In this document: positions 44,342 through 56,800 of the stretch, piece after piece | Numbering within the stretch: position 1 is the stretch's first letter | Layout: every line of letters starts with the position of its first letter | From: Agelas oroides | Lineage: Eukaryota; Porifera; Demospongiae; Agelasida; Agelasidae | DNA: 64,000 nucleotides | Assembly (NCBI GenBank): GCA_949130485.1 | Contig: OX422194.1 | Coordinates: 8,781,881-8,845,880 of the forward strand | Direction of reading: 5' to 3' | Translations under genes and position numbers: made by a program | The notes under the pieces: generated by a model | What the model was told of the DNA's origin: nothing | Databases searched by the model: none | What the model saw: only the letters and a program-made list of their open reading frames with translations

Positions 44342-45192
44342 CTGCAGATCAAGAGGGAAAACACATCAGTAATGGAGCCATCGTCTATCACAATACCATC
44401 TTAAAATGACACTAGCCTTGTTTCCAGTTTGCACTCCCATGCTTGGCAAGAAAGTCATTCCCAAGTATAAAACTCGTTTTCAGCTAATTGTTCTCCCATT
44501 CCTTGTGCAAACTAATAACAAGACTTGGCAATGGAAAATTAACCCTCTCTTTGGTACAATCATAGTAGTGTCACTCTACTATCTATGGTACAATATTAGC
44601 TATGCACAATAACTGAGCAAACAAACGAAGTCTGAGAACAAAGTCATGTCAAAACTAACATCCTTACTTACCTCTTCTTCAGATCCTCCAGCTTGTGTGA
44701 TGTTCGCCTCCATCTAATCACTGCTACAATCACAGCCACTGTAACTAAGATGGCTATAACGCCAACACCTGCAGCCACTCCAGCAATAATAACGATTTGA
44801 GAAGACCGAATAGGTGATGTATCGGTAGAATCTGGGACTTCAGTGTCTAGCTCTTGTGTTGAAACTGAAACTATGTCACTGGGGGAACTGTTGCCAATCT
44901 CATTGAAGGCCACAACAGTAAAGTTGTAGGTGACACCAGGGTGGAGGCCAGTGATGTCAGCCATCTCAACTGTACTGTTGACAATCTGCACACCACTGCT
45001 TGCATCAAGGAAGGCTGGCTGCTGGTACATGACCCTATACCCTGTGATGGGAGCATTGTTGTCATGGGGCTCCTCCCACATTAGACTGATGCTACGAGAG
45101 GTGGTGTTAACTGATCTGACATTCTGAGGCTGTTCCGGACGAGCTGTAGGAGTTGTGTGTGTGAGTTTTGTATGCATCCACATGTGTAATGG

Positions 45193-45223
<31 letters not shown>

Positions 45224-48200
45224 GGGGGGACACCAGTTACAAGGTAGCGCAGCAATACCATAAGTAGCCATTCTCAATGTCCTTGGGGTACTAGTTGCTG
45301 AGAGTGACACAACTAAACATGTGGTACAGGAATCAACTAGCCTAGCTCATTCTAGCAATTAGATCTAAGATACTGATGTACCCGTCTATCCTCATCCTTT
45401 AGCCACCCACAAATTCATAACAAAACTCTTCCCAAGCTTACACCATTTACACAAAGCTAGCTATGTGGAACAGTTCAGGTCTATAGTACATTCCTAAGCT
45501 CTCCCAAAGCACAGACAGTGAGAAAATGGGCCGTTCTGACCGTGTTTTAAACACCAATGCAGATGGAGTGTGGCGTGACAGATTTTATTAGCAACGGCTC
45601 AATTGTCTTACCGTACAAATGTATTGTCCTGTTAGAACTTCCTCTGGAATTCTCCACCATACAGCTGTATAAGCCATAAAGATTGTCTCCAGTCACTGAC
45701 TGAGCAATGGTGAGTGTGTTTTGGTAACTGCCTTCAACAGTATCTGCTATCATCTGTGTCTGCTGGTGGGTTGTACTGGAAGTGATCACAGCTCCATCCT
45801 TTGTCCAGGTGACAGTGGTAGCAGGTCCACCAGTGGAGGTGCAGTTGAGGGTCCTGGACTCTCTGTCAAATGTAAGCTCAGTGACGTTGGGGGTACCTGC
45901 ATGCCAATGAGGGATTAGGAGACTGCATTAGGTAACTGCTGCCACATCGGAAGCTTTGTTTTCAAACTTATCAGTGGTACAAAAACTAGCTTCCTACATA
46001 TACCAACCATTGTTAACTGAATTTATGGTCTTACGTAGCAGTAACTATAAGACATATAGAGGGCCTACTACTCCTAGTTCTATACATACATATATTATAC
46101 AGTGTATATATATTTTTTCGTTAGAAAAGATTTCAAGGAGTAAATCATTTTCCACAAAACAGGTCTGTATGCACTGATGGAACCTCTATAGTACATTCCT
46201 AAGCTCTCCCAAAGCACAGACAGTGAGAAAATGGGCTGTTCTGACCGTGTTTTAAACACCAATGCAGATGGAGTGTGGCATGACAGATTTTATTAGCAAT
46301 GGCTCAATTGTCTTACCGTACAAATGTATTGTCCTGTTAGAGCTTCCCCTGGAATTCTGCACCATACAGCTGTATAAGCCATAAAGATTCTCTCCAGTCA
46401 CTGACTGAGCAATGGTGAGTGTGTTCTGGTAAATGCCTTCAACAGTATCTAATATCATCTGTGTCTGTTGGTGGGTTGTACTGGGAGTGATCATAGCTCC
46501 ATCCTTTGTCCAGGTGACAGTGGCAGCAGGTCCACCAGTGGAGGTGCAGTTGAGGGTCCCGGACTCTCTGTCAAATGTAAGCTCAGTGACGTTGGGGGCA
46601 CCTGCATGCCAATGAGGGATTAGGAGACTGCATTAGGTAACTGCTGCCACATCGGAAGCTTTGTTTTCAAACTTATCAGTGGTACAAAAACTAGCTTCCT
46701 ACATATACCAACCATTGTTAACTGAATTTATGGTCTTACGTAGCAGTAACTATAAGACATATAGAGGGCCTACTACTCCTAGTTCTATACATACAGTGTA
46801 TATATATGTTTTTCTTTAGAAAAGATTTCAAGGAGTAAATCATTTTCCACAAAACAGGTCTGTATGCACTGATGGAACCTCTATAGTACATTCCTAAGCT
46901 CTCCCAAAGCACAGACAGTGAGAAAATGGGCTGTTCTGACCGTGTTTTAAACACCAATGCAGATGGAGTGTGGCGTGACAGATTTTATTAGCAACGGCTC
47001 AATTGTCTTACCGTACAAATGTATTGTCCTGTTAGAGCTTCCCCTGGAGTTCTCCACCATACAGCTGTATAAGCCATAAAGATTCTCTCCAGTCACTGAC
47101 TGAGCAATGGTGAGTGTGTTCTGGATAATGCCTTCAACAGTATCTACTATCATCTGTGTCTGCTGGTGGGTTGTACTGGGAGTGATCACAGCTCCATCCT
47201 TTGTCCAGGTGACAGTGGTAGCAGGTCCACCAGTGGAGGTGCAGTTGAGGGTCCTGGACTCTCTGTCAAATGTAAGCTCAGTGACGTTGGGGGCACCTGC
47301 ATGCAAATGAGGACAAGAATTGGTTACTGCATAAGCCATAATAATCAGTTTTCAAATTCAAAGTGCAACATACAAATTCTAATTTAAATTACTACATCTA
47401 AAATTAAGTAGCTAAATGTCTTGACAATTCCGGTCCAGTGAACAACTAGGTTATTTCACTTCTGAAATTGTTTATAATTTATAAGGCTTACAAATGCCAA
47501 CTGGTTGAGGTGGCTCACCACTGTTTGCTGTGTACACTCCAATGAATAAGGTCTGATAAAAACCTGCTGCATCTGGTATCTCACAGCGGTAGATCCCATC
47601 CTCTCCACCTCTCCTCCTGTGCAAAAGTACGACACTCTGACCTCTGGTTCTGTGGAAGTCCCACTGGTCACCCGAGCTGGGAAGCCGAGTTCCATTGGGA
47701 AAGAACCAGTTCCCAAAGACAGACGGTCCCATTTCACCAATTTGATTACGTGAGCAACAATTACGTAGATCAGTTATGCAGAGCAGGGCATCATCACCTT
47801 CACCGATGTCCTCCAGGGTAACGACACTGTTGTTCTGGTAGATTATACCATTGAGTGAGAACCTAACATCACCTGCACCAGGGAAGGAAGAAAGAATCAA
47901 TGTCAATGTTGTTTCAGATGGCCTGGGAATGAGGTTATAAAGTTAACTGTTGTCCTGTACTGTCTTGGAGCACGTGTAGCCTCGTTCCCAGACTTCTACC
48001 ACAGCTGTGATGGAGGACTGGGAATGAGGCTAGATAAATGTCAGAGGCATAGTATCAATCTGACTTTCCATACAAAATTCCATATTTGGTCAGAGACTCG
48101 ATCAGAGTAGGAGAATGTACATTGCACGGAAATAGCAAGCGAAATCCTTTGTCTGCACGCTGTTAATTTAACACCTTCTGTGTAGTGTTGTTTTAGTTAA

Positions 48201-49800
48201 CTGTAACTTTAACTTTAGCACTCAACTCCAAAACCCCTTACTAAAGGTATTTTATCATTGAATAAAAGGTTGTTTTCTGTTAGTTATGGTTTCTCTTTGG
48301 ATGCTCTTGAATGTTTTAGTTATAGTTTCCAGTTTAGCAAAAAGCTTGTTGTACTTTGATTAATTAAGCCCTTCCAACTGTTTCTGGTCAGGGGTTTTCC
48401 CTGGCATTGACGCGGGCGGGCGGGTACTTAGCAACCTAGAAACCAAGTATACGTACTTCGACACAAAACACTACAGTTCACTAACACCATACACAACAGC
48501 CAAGTGAGATACCCACAAAAAGGCACAAAAAGAATGATAAAACGTACTGAAGCCTACAAATGACAGACACCTTCCCTATTTTGCTTAAATCATTTTAGTT
48601 TGCTAGGCTGATGGCTGCAGCGATCGATTTACAACTCACCGCGAATCCACCATACTGCGCATGCGCAGAAGTCGAGTTGCTGAAATTGCGTAAACGATGC
48701 GGGCGGAGGATCTTGGACCAGTTGGAAGGCAGTGGCGGATCTAGAAATTTAGAAAGGGGGGTCCAGTCACTGGCGCGCGAAGCGCGCCGGAAAATTTTTT
48801 GGGTTGCCATGCCCACTTTCGGTCACGCGAACGCAATAAAATATAGCTGGAAGGCCGAACCGAGGGGTCTGTCACAAAAGAAATCTCGTACACTGTCGGA
48901 CAGTGTTGTTTTAGTTAACTATAACTTTAACTAAATACATTTTAGTATGGCCGTTTTAAAAAAATTACAACTAACTAAAATTTTTGGCTAAGCTGGGAAC
49001 TATAACCAAGAACATACAAGAAGAAACCTGTCGGCTGAAATCCAGAAATCCAAACTGAAATCCAGAAATCCAAACTGAAATCCAGAAATCCACTCTGAAA
49101 TCCGAAATCCACGTGAAATCCAGTGGATTTCGAAATCTCGTACGCCGAGGCGCGCCGTGGCGGACCCCTCGGGCCGAACTGAATATCTCGAAGCAACTCT
49201 AGGCCTAGTCAAACGTCTGGAGATCAGTAAGGAACTGATACGTGAGTGTGTAACTGTGCCTGGTTGTTGTTGCTGCATGCCACTGCTGCATAATCATTTG
49301 ATGGACTCGTGCAGTTATGTACGCAAAAATACATTACTAGCCGCCAAAGGGGGGTGCATTTGCACCCCCCTTACCCCCCCTAAATCCGCCACTGGAAGGG
49401 CCTAATAAATAACTAAAATGTTCAAGTTTTAGTAATTGAAACTATAACTAACTAAAATTGTAACTATAAACTAATCTAAACCAAAAGTAAACTAAAAGCA
49501 CAAACCCTAAATAAAATAACACTAAAATAGATATATCTGTCACCTTCACATAGTCTATACTCCAGCTCAAATACACTTGCAAATGCATCCACATGTTAGT
49601 TCAAGCGTCAAGGCGCTGAATCTTACGAAATATAACTAGCTACCCACGGCACAAATCGTGCCTGAACACGAATGCATGAGCACTATTTGCTATTACTACA
49701 GAGTAGATGTTCGGTGTTACGATAGTCACTCACCTCTAGCCAGTTGCAAACGCAAAGTTAGACAAAGCAGCAACGCGAAACAGATTGAATTTCTGGACAT
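43741..49800 (-). CDS. Receptor gene 1: SP-W-B-B-B-FN3-TM-long tyrosine-repeat tail
   Basis: Complete gene, 782 aa, eight exons: 49734-49800 (signal, NSICFALLLCLTLRLQLARG), W 47519-47872, B 47012-47296, B 46317-46601, B 45612-45896, FN3 plus TM 44672-45143, tail 43741-44341. All phases join. The FN3 has the conserved WEEP and YNFTVVAFNEIG strands and is nearly the same as the first FN3 of gene 3. The TM helix (IVIIAGVAAGVGVIAILVTV) is followed by RWRR. The 200-residue tail repeats a Tyr motif about every 15-25 residues: YDSPAY, YDCPTD, YDRPAY, YDCPET and YEHIVV. These look like repeated SH2-docking sites of the YDxP type. Likely a signalling cell-surface receptor; ligand unknown. Confidence 0.8.
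45191..45229. repeat. GT run followed by poly-G
   Basis: (GT)n then about 20 G, directly upstream of the FN3/TM exon of gene 1. Confidence 0.9.
45480..47300 (-). repeat. Tandem triplication of a ~700-bp unit carrying the B exon (gene 1)
   Basis: The intron motif GCACAGACAGTGAGAAAATG recurs at about 45509, 46214 and 46912, giving units of about 705 and 698 bp, each with one B exon. The exons differ at a handful of sites (for example SSTTHQ/PSTTHQ, MVQN/MVEN). Confidence 0.85.
48730..49394. mobile_element. CAGTGGCGGAT-ended element with nested Mutator-like copy
   Basis: Ends CAGTGGCGGATCTAG / AAATCCGCCACTG. Positions 48862-49171 are a copy of the GAGGGGTC element with a near-perfect 9-bp duplication (GGCCGAACC and GGCCGAACT). 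It lies in gene 1 intron 1. Confidence 0.7.
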
Positions 49801-50877
49801 CTTGAACTTAATTTCACCAATAAAGTATCCTTGATTTCACGACCCCTTGCACACATTCGCTGCAAGTAGCGCTCTATTCTCGCAGTTTCCCACTAAGTGT
49901 CTGCTGGATTATTATAAAGGCTTGAACGGAAGGTATGACAAACCCTGGTCTCCGGATCCACTGAACTATGCTCTTGATCGCCCGGACACATGGATAAATA
50001 TATAGCTATAGCATGCGTACCAGCCCACCTGACTTGGCCTTTTGCAGGAACCATGCAGGAAGTAACATTTCCTGCGGTTGCGCGGTACTTGTCTTGGCCA
50101 TCTTCAAAGGAATGTGAGCGGACAACTTCAAAAGAGCGGATCTGCAACGCTGTCACACCTTATATGGGTATTGGCACCTGACTTGGCATCCTATGACCTA
50201 GCTTACTGTATGTAGTAACCCAGGATTTTTGAAACCTTCACACAAAACCACTGCTGCAGGTTCAGAGCCATTCAAATTTCCTGTGGCATTTCCAGTGTAT
50301 AAGAAGTGTACCTAAGCACCATGATATTCCTTTTTCTTTGGTACGTCGTCAATTTTATAGGACAGCCTATTATGTAGCTGGTTGCAGGCATACTTGATTG
50401 AGTCAGACCACTCTTGCTGTACCGTTGTTGACTCCCCACTCAATACAGGGGTAGCCTTGTTCCCAGGTGTTCTCTTCGTTCTTTTAATTTGCACTCCACA
50501 TGTTGACAAGTTGGCCATATAGGTGGGGGCTTAAAAACAAGGCTATTCACTTTCTAATGGCACGGTCATGCAGGCCTATGTCAAAGACTGACCCTAAACT
50601 AATACCCATGTAGGTTAATTCTTCTCATGCACAAAAAGAGAAAACAAAAGCTATATCTACTCTGCACCTCACACTGAAGTGTATATGGTAATAATACTGC
50701 CCACTGTCACAACCGTGGTGTGTGATAAACTATATTGTACCAGTCCTATGTATGAAGAGATGGAACATTGTAAACACGTTGTACACATAATTATAAAGAT
50801 GAACATGGTGTGTAAAGTACAGCGCTCGCTGTATGAAAATGGGACGTTGTAAACGCGTATATAGTGTATACAGTTTG
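49801..50877. promoter_or_regulatory. Spacer between gene 1 and PSME3IP1, contains the gene 1 promoter
   Basis: A TTTATAATAA motif on the minus strand at 49909-49918, about 110 bp before the gene 1 ATG, may be a TATA box. The rest should be the PSME3IP1 3' UTR. No other gene recognised. Confidence 0.4.
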
Positions 50878-53800
50878 TTAATCTTCAGGTTCACTGGAGT
50901 CACTAGAGGAGTAGGCAGACAGTCCGGGAAGTGCTGTGACTAACATGGGTCGGGTGACTGGAGTGTTGTCATCCAGTTTTAGCCTCTTGACCGGTGATGC
51001 TACAGTTTTCTCAGTCTGTTCTTTCTCTTCATCCTGACTCGTGCTCCTGAAGATACAAAGAAAAGTGCAGAATCTCCTTTGATAGAAACACTTTTACTAA
51101 CTACTAAAAAGAAACAGTCACAACATCACTGTGTCTGCACTACAGTATGTCTGATCAAGAGCGCATAAGAATGGGCGGCTTGAGTAAGAGCATGTAACTC
51201 CGTAGAGTTTACGGCCAGTACTAAAAATACTAACACATACTGCACATGCTGCATAGACATGAGCCATTGTTGCTAAGCAAGTGACCAGGTGTTCTAATTT
51301 TAGTACGGTTCAATCATTTTGACCGGACTACGGGCTTCTATTGGAGTTACGCACTCTTACTGTAGCCACCCGTTCTTATGTGTTCTTGGTCTGATGAATA
51401 GGGCAAGAACAAGCCAACTAGCTGACCAGTTGGTTACAACTAACTATAATTTATCCTTATTGACGGTGAGTTTTACAAGTCCATTGTAGTTGCAAAAGAA
51501 GACCAGATTATTCAAAAATATACCAGGAACCAAATGGTTGACTAGGTATATTCCCAGGCCTTCCCCGTTTTACCTTCCATTTGCGTTCACAATAATACAC
51601 GGGAGCAGAAGGCCGGTGTATTATTGTGAATGCAAACGGAAGGTAAAACGGGGAAGGCCTAGGACCGAGGCTAGTATATATGTTAGCAACCGATTAATTG
51701 CAGTGTTGTTTCTAGTTTAATTAAGCAAATTGTTAGTTTAGTTATACTTTTAATTACTAAATCTAAAAAGGGTTAGTATCGGTACTTTTAGTTTTGGTTA
51801 ACTACCATTTTCAGATGATTTCAAATTAGTAGTTACGGACTAAGGCAGCATCGATTTTAGTTTTTGCTTTAATTACTAAAAGGTTTTATGCTTTACTAAA
51901 ATGCAATTTTAGTTTGTAACTAAAACAACACTGAATTTAATTGATTATGAATATCCTCTAGTCAGGTGACACATTAGCACCACTACCTTTTTCTTTTGGT
52001 TTTTATGGAGCCAGCAATCAAAGAGAGTTGTGATTTCTGTGTTTTAGGGGGCACAGTTCCCAGAATATTTGTGGGTTTATTCTTTGTGTCATCAGAGCCG
52101 GCCTGGGGGTGGCTGGTGGTGGTTTGTGGAGCTGTGTGCACTTCCTTCTCCTCTTGCAACCGTAACACTGCTTCCTGAGTGGAGGGAAATTAGGAAATAC
52201 ACAGTCATGTCAATTTATCCTGGAGCTCAGAATTATCTCAGGGGACTAAAATTTATCCTCAATTGTGATTTTTGGTTAATTTCCCTCCCAAGTTCCCTGG
52301 ACAGCAGGTCATACCAGGAATTACCCTGGGAAGTTAGCTCATCACTGTCCTTAGCCCTTCAAACTGCAGCCCATGAGACAAAGATAATGAGCTACAAAAG
52401 TGGCCATTCTAACTTTTTGACAAATTGTGCTAGAAATCCTGGGCACTGTAAGTAAATCATTTGTGTTTTGTTGAATTTCTGACTTCACTGAACTGAAAAC
52501 CCAGAGATGCCATGTGGTGAACAGAACTGGAACTTTACCACATGGCGTCTCTGGAGTTGCTGTTCTAGTGAACCAGCACATTGCTAAAAACTGCTTGTTT
52601 CATGCCCAATTCTACAGCTTCAAAGATTCCACAAAAGAGAACAAACAATCTTCACTGCTGTGAATTCAGGAATTTAACAAAACACAAATTATTTACTTAC
52701 AATGTCCAGGATTCCTAGCACAATTTTTCAGAAAGTTAGAAGGGCCGCTTTTGTACACTCGTTTAGTGAAGATTCTAGTTTTGTAGAAATGGCAACTCCA
52801 GAGACGCCATGTGGTAAAGTTCCAGTTCTGTTCACCACATGGCATCTCTGGGTTTTCAGTTCAGTGAAGTCAGAAATTCAACAAAACACAAATGATTTAC
52901 TTACAGTGTCTGGGATTTCTAGCACAATTTTTCAAAAAGTTAGAATGGCCACTTTTGTATGCTCATTAAAGATCTTAGAATTGAGTCCAACTGCATGAAC
53001 TAGCCTCATTCCCAACAGGCCTGGGAACAAGGATACCGTATTTCTTCGAATAGACGCCGCCCTTGAATAGTAGCCGCACAATCGGAAGCTCTGAGTGAAA
53101 TAAACACCTTCGCACTAGGGCTATTCGTGTTGTACGACTTGTTTCCATGGCTGACAAGAGGACTGAGAGGCTGTGCAAACTACTGACAGCGTCTAACAGT
53201 CATCGCTGTATCACTCGTACGTACCTTATCCAGCCATCTTTGATGTCTGCGGGCTTCCCAAAGAAATAAACGCCGCCCTTGAATAGTAGCCGTAGAAAAC
53301 GAGCAGCGAAATAAATAGTAGCTGCGGCATCTGATCACAGAAATACGGTATGTATGAACATGCTAACTTACTCGATATGCAGAGACTTCTTGGATTTCGT
53401 TCTTCACCACCTCATCTTCGTGTTCTATCTGTTTGTCCACAACAAACCGCAGAAATGCAGACTCGTCTTCATCAAGACCTTTGTAAATCATATTCTCTGA
53501 TGCGTGTGTAAACACACAGGAGGAAGGAGGAAGAAGAGTCTCAATGTAAGGATGAAGGAGGAAGAGAGTGTTATGAACTAAGCAGGTACTCAGTAAACCA
53601 TGTGCAGGTACTCAGTAAACCATGTGCAGGTACTCAGTAAACCATGTGCAGGTACTCAGTAAACCATGTGCAGGTACTCAGTAAACCATGTACAGGTACT
53701 CAGTAAACCATGTGCAGGTACTCGGTAAACCATGTGCAGGTACTCAGTAAACCATGTGCAGGTACTCAGTAAACCATGTGCAGGTACTCAGTAAACCATG

Positions 53801-56800
53801 TGCAGGTACTCAGTAAACCGTGTGGTTACGACTGGGCCTTTAAAGGTTGCAAAGTTCAGCCAGAGTTCCAGTTCAGTCCAGCTCTGAGAGAGTGAGAATC
53901 AGTTGGAATTCGGCTGAGGCATCTAGGCAATGCTGCTTATGTAACTTGTCTTCTGCTCCTCTGCAAGGGGTCCAAGTGGCTTAATGGTAAGAGCGTCTGA
54001 CTAGTATTCAGAAGGTCTTGGGTTTGAATCCCAGCTGGATCCCGGATTTTGTTCCGTGGATTTATTTCTCACTCTCTCAACCAAAAAGACATCATTCATG
54101 AGCGCTTACTGTCGTCACCAGTAAATAACATCCAGCCTCTGGTTATGTTATGTAAAACATAACCACACATCATATCTCATGTTTATAAGCAACCATTATG
54201 GTTAAAAATTTTACTACTATATAGCAAGTTGTACTCTTCATATCACTCTCAACATGTGAGGCCAGCCAGATGCGAAGCTAACCAAGGCCACATCACAAGC
54301 TGGTGCAGCCCTCTGATCTAGACCACTCTTTATCAAGGAGGTGAGCCCCAAGAGTATCATATGACTTTCAAGCCTTCAAAATAATGTAACAGGAGTTACC
54401 ACAAGAAAACTCTAAGGCTATGAATACAATACCCAGGAATAAGAGCACATAAGAGCAGGCAGTGGTTGTAATCATACTGGCTGCCATAGAGGCCCATAGT
54501 GAAATGTGAAATCGATTTTCACAACGGCGCCCTCGCTTGTTCGGAACGAAACTCACTCAGTGGATACTGTCAGGTGAGCTCTAGATCGCCTGCTATAATC
54601 CTTCGTTATAAGTGAAGCATTTGAGCGGTTCCTTTGGAATCCTCTCAGACTACTATGCGTATCACAAGAGCACATAAGAACGGGTGGCTAGAGTAAGACC
54701 GTACGTTTGAAACCGGTTGGAATTATTGAACTGTAATACTAAAAATAGTAACACGTACTGTGCAGCTGCGTGTAGACATAAGCCATTGTTGCTAAGCACA
54801 TGCCGGGTGTTCTATTTTTAGTACAGTTCAATAATTTTGACCAGACTGTGGGCTTCTATTGGAGTTACATACTCTTACTCTAGCCACCCGTCCTTATGCG
54901 TTCTTGGTATCATAAAATGCCATAGCGGCGATCTAGAGCTCACCTGGCAGTATCCACTGAGCAGCTATATAGAGTAAGAGCATGTAACTCCAATAAAAGC
55001 CCGTAGTTGCGAACTGTTAACTAATTGAAGTAGCCAAGAACTTCCGGTGTTGCACTACAGATTGTGTTTTCTGCAATGTGATTGGTGGACAGAAAATTCT
55101 CCCCAGAAAGTAATCAATGTTAATGAAGCCCGAGGGATCACCCAAATGTCACCAGACCCTCTCCCCTCGGGTGGGGTCTGGGCACGAGACTGTGTCTATG
55201 TGGTGACCCCCTACTGGATATTTCTGGGTGCTGTATACTTAGTCCTTAGAGTATCATGTTACCTCTATAAGTCTATTTCTTAGTTGTGGTGACTCCTGTA
55301 GGATGCTGTTTACATGAGGCGGGCCAACTACCTGACTGGTGCAGTCCTCACTATCAAGGAGGTGCTTACACACCACTGTCAAATAGCCCTAAGAGTGTCC
55401 AAGAGCACATGATGACATCATTTTTATTGTGGAGGGAGGATAAATAAAATGACATCATCATGCACTCTTGGAGTGTCATATGACTTTCAAGCCTCTTGTT
55501 AAAAATGTGCCCACCATGACATGGTCTATCGAGTTCTTCTTGTCGCTTGTCCACCATGACTTGTCGCTTGTCCACCATGACTTGTCGCTTGTAGTAACAG
55601 TTTTTGCACATCGAATGTCATGTAGATCACACAAAATATCCCTATCATGTTACCATGGCGACCACATCCTGCCTCCTCTGCCTAGGCCAGCCTTTTTAAA
55701 ACAAATTTTTTTACAAGCCTAACTGCACTCCAAGTGGAAAGAAAACGGTGACTGGGGGTGCAGGTGGTAACTGCATCCCAAGTGCAATATCCCGATCATG
55801 TTACCATGGCGACCACATCCTGCCTCCTCTGCCTAGGCCAGCTTTTTATTTCACAGAGAAATGTGGTTCATGATTGTTCATGTATAGTTTTTACTGACTC
55901 ACTGAATTTAAACTGCTCCTCCCATTCCTCTTGCTTGCGGTCTCTCTGCACCTTCAGCCTCTCGTAGAGAGTCCTGCTGTCATACTCCTCCTCTGGACGT
56001 TCTGATTGATAAGAAATGAGCAGCTAGGAGCCAACTGAAAATAATTGTGTCTCTCATGCAAGGAGGTGCTGAGCACTAAATCACTCTTTTTCTAAATCAC
56101 ACGAAACTGACCCTCGACATCCTTCTCCTCAGTATCCCCTCCGCCCCGCCTACCTCCCATATGACAGTGACAATGTGGTGGAGGTGCGAGTGCGTCCACA
56201 ACAGCAGCAAGTGGAGATTGATCTAGCCGTGAGCCCACGTGGAGAAAACTACAGTACAGTACAAACTAACCCTAACCACAGGATTCTGCAAGTTAAATTG
56301 CCGCTGGAGTTAAACACACTGCATGCCGGCCAACATGTCAGCCAACAATCTGCTAGTGATATATTTAGTAGCTGTTTCATGTAGACTAGCCTTCATAAAG
56401 ACTGTCCTGAGTTTGCTGTTGGCTTTTGACTTTTAAATCGGAATCTTATCAGTATAGGCAGTTCACCAAAGTATTTTCCCACTTAGTCTGGACCCCAACC
56501 CTAGTCTCGTTCCCAGACCATTTTCCGGGTGCAAAAAATTGTCTGGGAATGTACATTACCCCACCCCGTTATTGTTTCTGGAAACAAAAGGTAGGGTATA
56601 GGGTCAGGCAGGGGTAGAGGGCATGCATTTACATCATCGCATCGTAGCAACCGTTGCTATGCCACCATCTTGATTAGCAACAATTCTATAAGTAGCATCC
56701 CTTTCTTGTACAGGTATGTTAACTGTCATGACTAGCTCTCTGCATACTATAAAGTTGAAGCTAAATGCATGCTCCGTACCTCGAAGCGAGCTCATAGAAT

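Noticed and set aside
53582-53821. Possible CRISPR-like array of regular repeats
   Set aside because: Repeats of 22 bp are directly adjacent with no unique spacers; it is an intronic minisatellite in an animal gene.
56175-56384. 69-residue plus-strand frame with [20 protein letters not shown]
   Set aside because: It reads like a fragment of protein and could be an exon relic, but I found no flanking splice sites or continuation, and it lies antisense in a PSME3IP1 intron.
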